Positions 56,135 through 64,000 of a stretch of DNA of 64,000 nucleotides are shown here, one piece after another. The translations under genes were made by a program, and so were the position numbers. The stretch comes from Limnanthes douglasii subsp. nivea (taxonomy: Eukaryota > Streptophyta > Magnoliopsida > Brassicales > Limnanthaceae): NCBI GenBank assembly GCA_036936605.1, contig JAUPFV010000005.1:233273770-233337769 (forward strand). Direction: 5' to 3'. The notes under the pieces were generated by a model. That model was given only the letters and a program-made list of their open reading frames with translations, had not been told where the DNA came from and did no database searches. Positions within the stretch are counted from its first letter, which is position 1; every line of letters begins with the position of its first letter.

Positions 56135-57770
56135 CTATTCCAAGTACAACAGGAGGTGTTAAATGTTCCAGGGGTGATTCAAAATCCTCTCATCTTTGTC
56201 TCGGAGCCGGTATGTCCCAGGCTTAAGCTTTTCAATAACCACATAAGGTCCTTCCTAAGTTGGAGCCAACTTACCGAACTGCTTCTCTTTAGTGTGTAGG
56301 AAAACGTTTCTCAACACCTTATCCCCCGGTTGAAAATCCCTTCTCTTAATTTTAGAAGCGAACTTGCTTCTCATCAAACCTTGATAGTGTACAGCTCTAA
56401 GGTGAGCCTTAACTCTTCTTTCCTCTATTAAGTCAAGTTGGCCTCTAATTTCCACTTCGTTGGTGTGTTCAGAAAAGTTATGAATTCGAAATGAAGGGAT
56501 AGTAGCTTCTATAGGAGCAATGGCATCCATCCCATATACTAAGGCAAAAGGAGACTCTTGTGTTGCAGCCCTGGGAGTGGTCCGGTAAGCCCACAAAACT
56601 TCTTGCAAATAACTAGGCCATTTTCCAGCAGCCCCTTCCAAATTCTTCTTCAGACCGGACAATATTATCCTGTTAGCCACTTCGACCTGACCATTTGCTT
56701 GTGGGCTGAAAGGGGAAGAGAAACAATGTTGTATGCCTCTAGAGGCACATAAACTCTCCATTTCTTTGTTGTCGAACTATGGCCCATTGTCTGTTGTTAT
56801 CTTTTGTGGAATTCCAAATCTGCGACAAATATTGGATAAAATGAATTTTATAACAACTTTTGATGTTGTACCTGCCAATGGAGCTGCTTCGATCCACTTC
56901 AAAAATTAATCAATAGCAACGATTATTGTTCTGCGCCCCCCAGATGCCATGGGTAGCGGTCCCACTAAATCCAACCCCCATCGAGCAAAAGGTATTGGCT
57001 CAGAAATTGACTCTAAAGGGATGGCTGGGATATGAATCTTATTGCTATATCTCTGGCATGGGTCACACTTTCTTACCAACTCCTTAGCATCTTGCATTAT
57101 AGAGGGCCAATAGTACCCAACTAACAAAACTCTTCTTATTAGAGCCCTGAATCTATAGTGAGCTGATCCCTCACCATCAAGTAACTCGGAGAGCACTATT
57201 TGAGACTCGTTGACCCCTAAACATCGTAGAAGGGGTTTACTATAAGACTTTTTATAAATAATATCTCTTAGGATGACAAAGCCACGAGCATTGTATTTTA
57301 CTTTTCTTGCTACTGATTTTTCCGGAGGTAAGATGCCATCTTGAGGCTGTTTTATCTGTATATTGAAACTTTCTTCTTCCTTATCCGGATTGATTTGACT
57401 GAATGGGTATTCCAGCACATGAATCCAAGGGTAGGACTCAGTATATGCTATGGTTGCCAAAGAGTCTGCCAGTATATTTTCTGTTCGGGGTATGTGCTCA
57501 TAAATGATGCTCTTGAAATTGAGTGCTACTTCGTTATGAAGAAGTAAGTATTTAACCAGCTGCTCTTTTTTGGCTTCAAATTGACCTTGTGCATGATGGA
57601 TAAGAAGTTTAGAATCGCTCATCAGCTTGACCCTTTTGTCCCCACAAATAAGAGCTAATTTCAAACCAACTATAGCAGCTTCATATTCAGACTCATTATT
57701 AGAAGCCCTGAAAGGAAAATATATAGCTTGGTACATTCTGTCACCGTACGGAGAGGTCAAACATACCCCA
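56135..57770 (-). pseudogene. copy C second RNase H and integrase
   Basis: ASNNESEYEAAIVGLKLALI, KLMSDSKLLIHHAQGQ and PRTENILADSLATIAY form the archaeal-type RNase H; here the last block is intact, unlike copy A. Integrase: AHYRFRALIRRVLLVGYYWP, RKCDPCQRYSNK, then WGLDLVGPLPMASGGRRTII. A frame break at 56762-56906 removes the second catalytic aspartate block from the frame. PQANGQVEVANRIILSGLKK, YRTTPRAATQESPFALVYGM and FQPGDKVLRNVF follow. Stop at 56135-56137. Confidence 0.92.
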
Positions 57771-59105
57771 TCACCACATCCATGGTACTTGATCCACCAT
57801 CAGTCCGGATGATCCAGACTTTTTTTTATCTTTTATACCAGTTGTTTGCTTCGTATCCCTATCTGAGTGAAATTCAACTAAGAAATCTGCCACCGATTGG
57901 GCTTTGATTGCTGTCCGAGGGGCAAAATCAATATCGAAGTCCCCCAATTCCACTGACCACTTAGTCATTCTACTTAAAATGTCTGCCTTTTGGAGAACGT
58001 TTTTCAAAGGAAAAGACGTCCGAACAATGATAGGGTGAGCCTGAAAATAAGGTCTCATCTTCCTCGCTGCAATCACGAGGGCTAATGCTAATTTTTCAAG
58101 CTTCAGATAGCGTTTTTCTGCATCTATCAAGCTCTTGCTGATGTAATACACCGGAGGAGGATAATTATCCACTTCCCTTACCAATACTGAACTTATGGCA
58201 CAATAAGAGACTGCCAAATATACGAAGAGAGTTTCTCCATCAACGGGTTTAGGCAAAGTCTTGGGGGAAGACAAGTGCTTTTTAATCTCATCGAAGGCAT
58301 GATCACACTGTGGGGACCAATTGAAATCTTTTGCACCTTTTAAAGTTTGAAAAAATGGGGCGCACTTGTCCGAAGACCTTGAAATAAAACGGTTTAGTGC
58401 AGCCAGCCTCCCAGTCAATCGTTGTACTTCTTTAATATTCTGAGGTGGCTCCATCTGCTGGGAAAAGCATTTAGTTGGTCTGAATCAAGCTGTATCCTTT
58501 GCTCACTTATCACATACCCCAAGAATTTGCCGGACTGTACTCCAAAGACACACTTTTCTGGGTTTAATTTCAAATTCATTTTCACTAAGTTAGCAAAAGT
58601 TTTTTGGAGATCTGCCAAGTGTAGCTCTTCATCTACACTTTTCACCATCATATCGTCGATGTCTACTTCCATGTTTCTTCCAATTTGATCAGCAAAAGCC
58701 TTGTTTACCAACCTCTGATAAGTAGACCCAACATTTTTTAAACCAAATGGCATCACCTTGTAACAATGAAGGCCCCTATCGGTAACAAACGTAGTATGCT
58801 CCTGATCCTTCAAATCCACTTGAATCCGATTATACCCGGAGAAGGCATCCATAAAAGATAGCAGCTTGTTCCTAGATATGGAATCCACCAACTGATCAGT
58901 CCGGGGAACTGGGCATAAATCCTTTGGGCAAGCCCTGTTGAGATCTGTAAAATTGATTCACATACGCCATTTGCCATTTTTCTTTTTTACCAATACCAGA
59001 TTGGCTGTCCATAAAGAGTATTGAGACTCCTTTATGTGCCCTATTTTAGTAAGCCGGTCGACCTCTTGAACTATTACATCAACCTTTTCCTTAGAAAAAT
59101 CTCTT
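57771..59105 (-). pseudogene. copy C reverse transcriptase and RNase H
   Basis: VDVIVQEVDRLTKIGHIKES, LLSFMDAFSGYNRIQVDLKD, CYKVMPFGLKNVGSTYQRLV, then MEVDIDDMMVKS: the catalytic Y-I-D-D has become D-I-D-D. CVFGVQSGKFLGYVIS, a frameshift near 58430, LTGRLAALNRFISRSSDKCA, RNase H PVYYISKSLIDAEKRYLKLE and TKWSVELGDFDIDFAPRTAI complete it. The segment equivalent to 30272-30520 of copy A is deleted upstream. Confidence 0.92.
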
Positions 59106-59162
59106 CTTTTTTGTATCACAGGTGTTATGTCCCTTCAGATGGACAGTTGGTGTGATATAATA

Positions 59163-59927
59163 TCAGATGGGCAGCGCTGTTGCATAACACTCTCTTGCTA
59201 CCTTTTGGCTGCTCCAAATAACTCCCACTTGTCCTTCCACAACATATTTCAAACATTGGTGGACTGTTGAGGCCACCACATGCATCCTTGAGAGCCAAGA
59301 CCTCCCCATAATAGCATTATAACAAGTGGGACAATCCACAACGACGAACAGTATTCTAACCATCTTCTTAAAAGCGCCTTTGCCCAACATAACCTCCTCC
59401 TCGAACTCCCCGATCACATCTGTTGAGCTTCCAATGAAACCCACAATTGACCTGTTTGAACGCTAAATTACTTCTGGATTTTTCATCTTTTTGTAGGAAG
59501 TTAAAAATAGAATATTGGCAGAACTTCCGGTGTCCACCAAAATTCGCCTTATGTCATTGCCCCCGATGGATGCTCCTATGACAACAACATCTTCATGAGG
59601 ACCAGCTATATCCCTCAAGTCATCCTCATCAAAAACAATGAAGGGAAACAGAATCTGCGATTGATGGGAAGTCATGCCTCCTTCCAGTTGGGTAGCTAAA
59701 GTATGAACATGTCTCTTTCTTGAGGAAGCAGTTGGTGCTGTTATGGTGTCTCCTCCGAAAATTGTGAGTGACTCATAAAAGTTGATAAGTCCGGACACCG
59801 ACTTGCAATGTTCTGCGATAACACCCAGTCTATTCCGGGTCGGATCAGGGTTTTCTGACTCTATGTCGAACCTCTTGATTATCATCATAGCCCCTTCCGG
59901 AGCCGACTCCCAACTTTCCTCTTTCAA
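59163..59927 (-). pseudogene. copy C protease
   Basis: GASIGGNDIRRILVDTGSSA with NILFLTS retains the catalytic D-T-G and flanking residues; a TAA after NPEVI splits it from GFIGSSTDVIGEFEEEVMLG, VVVDCPTCYNAIMGRSWLSR and ECYATALPI. This is the best preserved protease of the family in the window. Confidence 0.9.
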
Positions 59928-61195
59928 TAAAATTCTGGACTTCTTGCTTCAAAGCAATACAATCCTCGGTGGTATGGCTAGTATCATTATGATACTGACA
60001 TAAACAATTGGTACGGCTCTCCCTAGGAGATTGTAATGCAGCCGGCCTTCTATAATGTACTTCGTCTTTTGTTTTGTCATAAATGGTGGCTATGTTTTCT
60101 TTTAATTCTGCAAACCACTCTGGTTGAACACAAGGTCCTCGTTTATTTCTAGATTATTGACTCTGTGCTGGAGCAGCTGGCTGAGACTGAGCCTTGGCTC
60201 AGTTATGACTCTGCCCGGCCACCCTAGCCTTGTTCCCGGACTGGTTTTGGTTTGGGTTTGGTGCAACCGGAGCAGACCTCACCTGCCTGTGCACCCTAGT
60301 TTTCTTTGTTTCATCTACATTGATCTGCTTTCCGACCTGATTCAGCAAACCTCTCCATGTCATGGCCTTTTTTCTAGTTATTAAATGAGCCACGTTTCCA
60401 GGGTTTAAGCCCTGCCTCAGAGAAGCTATTGCTACTTGTTCAAAGCAATCAGCCAACCCGTTTTTGGTGTTTACAAAGTGACTTACGTATTCTTTTAGAG
60501 ATTCGTTCGGCTCTTGGACACAATGGATGATTGTGTCTCCATTGCCCTTTACCTCCTTACTTCCAACAAACTGTACTTCGAAAAGCCACCCAAAAAGTAT
60601 CGAAATTTCTGATGCAGCCTTGTGGCAAACTGTTGTACCACTTCAGGGCACCTCCTGTAAATGATTGGGAGAGGGCTCTACAAAGCAACTTGTCGTTATT
60701 ATCAAAATTCATCATGAAATTTTTGAACTGCTCCAAGTGGTTGTCCAGGTCTTTACTGCCAACGTATTTTTCCATTTTTGTACTGTCAAACCTCTTAGGG
60801 AGGTTTCCGGACATGATCTTGGATGACAATGGAGATTGTCTCCAATTCCGGCCACGACTGAAAACGGTATCCTCATTAGGAGTTGCAAAGATACCTGGCT
60901 CATCATGGAAGGCAAAATGATCCATCACCATCGAATCTACGTGTCTCCGACTATGAGACGATCCTTTACCTATATGCCTCTTTAACTTTTCATGCCTATC
61001 CCTTTTTCTTGAGTATTTTTTGACTAACTTTTGCTTCTTTTTCGAACGACTTTCATCACTGCTGGATGACAGGGATTCTTCGACTCCATCTTCGCCTGAG
61101 GAGCTGCTGGAAGATTCTGAGTCTAAATCAGAGCTCTCCACCGGTTTAGACCGGTGAGACTTTTTTGAGCTACCATGAGTCGTTTTCGCGCTCAT
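59928..61195 (-). pseudogene. copy C gag
   Basis: Begins MSAKTTHGSSKKSHRSKPVE, followed by an acidic Ser-rich and then a basic region, and the gag core (LPKRFDSTKMEKYVGSKDLD, LLCRALSQSFTGGALKWYNS, LPQGCIRNFDTFWVAFR). A frameshift at about 60560 leads to FEQVAIASLRQGLNPGNVAH and KAMTWRGLLNQVGKQINVDE; a later frame has the knuckle region CLCQYHNDTSHTTEDC (C-x2-x-H-x-C), 59950-60010. The start could lie slightly upstream. Confidence 0.88.
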
Positions 61196-61456
61196 ATGTG
61201 TTTTTGAGAGCTCATGCTCCCTTGGATTGTCAGTATGATGAACTCACGCCTTAGACTTCTCTTTTGTGCCCATCTCTACCCTCTTGGCAGCCCTCGGAGC
61301 TTATATTTCAACTTTTAACCTATCTCGCTCCTCAAGGGTATATTCATAATTCTCTCCCACCACTTCGGCCAAAGCTGGTGGTACTTTTTGTACGTCCGGA
61401 TTCATCCGAACTGGTTTTTCTGATGGTTTTGAATGCTAGATTCAGGCACCGTCGTG

Positions 61457-61474
61457 CTCCCACTGTGGTCGCCA
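61457..61474 (-). other. copy C primer-binding site
   Basis: Three bases inside the 5' LTR the minus strand reads TGGCGACCACAGTGGGAG. The TGGCGAC start resembles the tRNA-Arg-type PBS reported for Ogre/Tat elements; the tRNA identity is an inference. Confidence 0.6.
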
Positions 61475-61477
61475 ATT

Positions 61478-61887
61478 TGATGTGGATTATTTTTGTTTGA
61501 AAGTAATTTTGTCTAGAGTTTTGTGGAATTTTGAAGGTATTTAATGTTTGGATAGAATTTAGAGGGAGAATTGAGCTGCCTGGTTGTATATAAATTTTCA
61601 TTACCCTCATTTAATGAAGGTGGTTGGGTATTTATACCCTTATCCTTGGGCCACATGGGCTTTCGGGTTGTGCTAATGGATTCAGGTCGAATTTAAAGAC
61701 CCATTAGTTTAAGTAAGCAAGTAATTAGCTTAGTCATGAAGTGATTAAGTTTTTAATACTTTAGTTCAGTCCGGACAGTTCAGTAAGTGGAAGTTGTCCG
61801 AATTGTCCCGGTCCGGTTAGGTGAATGTTGTCCGAATTGCCCCTGTCCGGTTCTCCTAAAGAGTGGTGACAAAATCTGGACTCATCA
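61478..61887 (-). repeat. copy C 5' LTR
   Basis: Minus-strand reading starts TGATGAGTCC, the same LTR start as copy A, although the LTR bodies of A and C have diverged. Confidence 0.95.
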
Positions 61888-61892
61888 ATTGG

Positions 61893-62960
61893 TTTATTCA
61901 ATTAAGTATACGTTCAGTCTGAATTATGATTAAATTTTTTTTGACATATTCATATAATCCTTAGCAACCTCCATAATTCTTTTAGCATCAACTTTCTTCT
62001 TTTCCAATGAGTTTCCTCTTTTTGTGTCATCTTAATTTGAATTTCTCCCCCTTTCTTTGTATTTTGATATAAATCTCAATTCTAGACAATAAATCTCCCA
62101 TCACACCTATCATAAATTTTATCAAATCTTCCAATAAAGTGCTATCACATGACAACCCTCTTTTAGATATTGATGGCGCTACCTTTTCGTTATAACATTC
62201 CAATGAAGTCATCTCTTTAAAACTTTTTTGAACATAATCTCATAATGATTCTTCATTATTTTGTAATAAAATTATAATATGAATGGATTCATGTTTCAAT
62301 GCTATAATTAATTAACTGATATTGGAACAAAATCCACAAATTTTGAAAACTGTCAGTTGATCATGGCAGTAAATGTTTTAACCAAGCCAATAGAATTATT
62401 TTAAAAGTAATTTAAAAATATTGATAAAATAAAGTATCATCTGGATTAAATCATAACATGATATTATTCAAAATGATGATATAGATTTGTTGCACCGTCA
62501 TATCTCATAAATATGTAAGGATCAAACTTCTTTGGTAATTTCCATCTAGAAATCCTTCATGTTAATAAGGACTCAACTAAAGTACACACGGTCATTTTTT
62601 GTCGTACTTCTTTCTCAAATTATCTTCCAATTTTTTATTCTTTCCTTTATCTTTATTCTCGTTCGACAACACTTCATTACTTAACTCAACAAATTTGGTT
62701 CCACCTTCTCATTCCTTAAAACAACATCATTTTCACACATTACTCATCCGAAAGTGACTTTTTCAGTAATAAATTGGAAATTTAAAGCATCAATATAATT
62801 AGTTTAAAAAATTTCATTCCCTTTATTTGTGACAAATATGACTTAAATTGATCCAATATTAACTCGTTCAATAAAAAGTCTAACGTACGAATCATAGAAT
62901 TTGACCTATCATCCTCAGGTTATGTTGGTAGATTCTGAACATTTTGAATTCCAGCCAATA
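61893..62960 (-). mobile_element. gypsy gag relic
   Basis: Minus strand at 62400-62560 gives KWKLPKKFDPYIFMRYDGAT and PDDTLFYQYF. Around 62215-62290 is a broken version of the E-x-S-L-R-D-Y-V-Q-K-F block, continuing to MTSLECYNEKVAPSISKRGL (62212). This is the order of a Ty3/gypsy gag core (K-F-x-x-P-x-x-x-x-Y-D-G-x-x-D-P). It is heavily decayed and different from the A/B/C gag. Copy C inserted into it. Confidence 0.6.
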
Positions 62961-63082
62961 AATCTTGTTATGGTATTACAGTTGCAGTTTAACTTACTAC
63001 TTCACCTCTTAAACTTTTTTAGACAATAGTTTCTTCTTAAATTGAAATCATTATTATCGGTATTGTTGGTATAACCATTTTG

Positions 63083-63733
63083 TGAGGGGGTATCATATGG
63101 CTGGCATAAAAAACGTTATCAGAGCAGACGAAGCCACTCCAAGCATATGAAGCGACCCTGAGCATGGCGTAAGTCTGAGCGGCACAAAAATAAGATAAGA
63201 GTATCGAACATAACTGAGAATTGTACGAAAAAATCGGGTCTACCTAACTACGGTAAATAAGATCGATGATGCTCAGACCAATTAAGCATTTCACCAACTC
63301 AAGATGCGGATAGATGACTTGAACCGAAGAGAGAACCGAGTGAGGCGCCCAAATGAGCAGAAAGGGATCATTTGGATCACGCTCAACTTAGCACGCGGAC
63401 GAAACCGAGCATAATTGGATCGTTGGATTATGCTCGGTCGGGCTTGCGGATGAAGCCGATCGAGCCCAATTCACAAGAGAAACGGCCAAGACAACAATTT
63501 AATGCTACTTTAACGGAACTAGTCAAACAACTAATGCATTATTAATAAATTTAGGTATCATGATGTAAATATAATCGTGCATATATTTAGTGGCAATAAA
63601 TGTTATAGTAACCACCAATAAATGCTGAGAAAAAAAGATATAAATAAAGGATAATATCCTAAATGAATGTAATTTATCTTCTCTGATAATAAGAGTTTCT
63701 ATTTGGCAAAATATTTTGTTATTTCCATTAACA
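63083..63733 (+). repeat. 5' LTR of an element leaving the window
   Basis: Ends TTAACA at 63733, three bases before a PBS-like motif, and has a TATA-like ATATAAATAAAGG at 63638. A start at TGAGGGGG (63083) is a guess. G+C content is clearly higher than in the neighbourhood. The partner LTR would lie beyond the window, so the limits are unproven. Confidence 0.5.
63404..63438. repeat. 12-bp inverted repeat with 11-bp loop
   Basis: ACCGAGCATAAT at 63404-63415 and ATTATGCTCGGT at 63427-63438 are perfect complements. The half-motif CGAGC/GCTCG recurs several times in the putative LTR, so it may be an LTR regulatory repeat. Confidence 0.6.
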
Positions 63734-63735
63734 AA

Positions 63736-63753
63736 TTTGGTGTCGTCTATGGA
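63736..63753 (+). other. primer-binding-site-like motif
   Basis: TTTGGTGTCGTCTATGGA resembles the TTTGGCGCCGTCTGTGGG motif found directly after 5' LTRs of many plant gypsy elements. Confidence 0.6.
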
Positions 63754-64000
63754 AAATAGAAAAACATTAAGTTAATTTAACCATGGTAGTTCCTAAGTCA
63801 GTATTGAGAGAGAAGTCCGGGAGTCAAGCAAAGCGATGCAGAATCAGAGATGAGTGGCAAATTCACCATTAAGGTAGTACATTTCACGTCGTATCACCAC
63901 CCCAATTTGAAGGCCGTGACAGCAATCCCCGTTGCGCGGGTAAAACCAGTGTCACAGTTTTTGCAACCAATGGTAGGGGGCCGGAATGGAGGTCGCACCG
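63754..64000 (+). other. leader / gag start of the element leaving the window
   Basis: ATGGTAGTTCCTAAGTCAGT at 63783 may start gag, but the frame closes quickly. The window ends before anything diagnostic. Confidence 0.35.

Larger units (their letters stand above)
51821..61887 (-). mobile_element. Tat-lineage Ty3/gypsy element, copy C
   Basis: Most complete copy: LTRs 51821-52226 and 61478-61887, TSD ATTGG at 51816-51820 and 61888-61892. PBS and polypurine tract are present; pol on the minus strand; antisense gene on the plus strand at 52668-55623. About 10.07 kb. The LTRs differ by a modest number of substitutions and small indels. Stops, frameshifts and a deletion between protease and RT inactivate it. 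Inserted into another gypsy gag relic on the right side. Confidence 0.95.

Overview
This is nuclear DNA of a flowering plant, most likely a dicot. It is almost entirely dismembered transposable elements and holds no intact host gene. The plant assignment rests on a chromodomain Ty3/gypsy element, Tat-lineage gypsy elements with a second RNase H and an antisense extra gene, L1-type LINEs with RNase H, a plastid rRNA fragment, an ATR kinase gene fragment and an acid phosphatase exon carried inside a MULE. Nearly every reading frame is broken by stops or frameshifts, so this looks like old, nested heterochromatin. Boundaries were set by eye from terminal repeats and target-site duplications (TSDs). 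| Layout: 1-2700, minus-strand Ty3/gypsy pol relic. 4278-9551, Reina-like chromovirus on the minus strand, TSD CCTTC. 9705-10454 and 17729-17886, two halves of an ATR-like pseudogene on the minus strand, split by a Ty1/copia element (10455-17728, TSD CGCCT). That copia element carries a 1840-bp Pack-MULE (11554-13393, 197-bp inverted repeats, 10-bp TSD) with a captured acid phosphatase first exon. 17900-26857, an L1-type LINE on the minus strand, split by an LTR-element fragment (about 18660-22095). 26863-37873, Tat-lineage gypsy copy A (plus strand, TSD TACAT), itself holding a chimeric insert of LINE endonuclease plus plastid 23S-4.5S rRNA DNA. 38150-42600, a second LINE on the plus strand. 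43690-45030, a third LINE relic on the minus strand. 46850-51540, copy B of the Tat family, with most of pol deleted. 51821-61887, copy C (minus-strand pol, TSD ATTGG), the most complete. 61960-62960, another gypsy gag relic. About 63083-64000, the 5' LTR and primer-binding site of an element running off the window. | The most interesting signal is the antisense gene of the A/B/C family. All three copies carry, between integrase and the 3' LTR and on the strand opposite to pol, a long ORF encoding a putative gypsy-type transposon domain followed by a coiled coil. Each copy has a TATA-like box 70-107 bp upstream of the ATG. Each also has a 72-83 bp GT-AG intron at the same place, exact in A and C and approximate in B. 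Extra ORFs in Tat-lineage elements are known as a class; the shared intron and promoter here argue for a genuine, separately transcribed and spliced gene. | The second signal is the stack in the ATR relic: host gene, then copia, then Pack-MULE with a captured host exon, with a chromovirus on the other side, each insertion documented by its own TSD.
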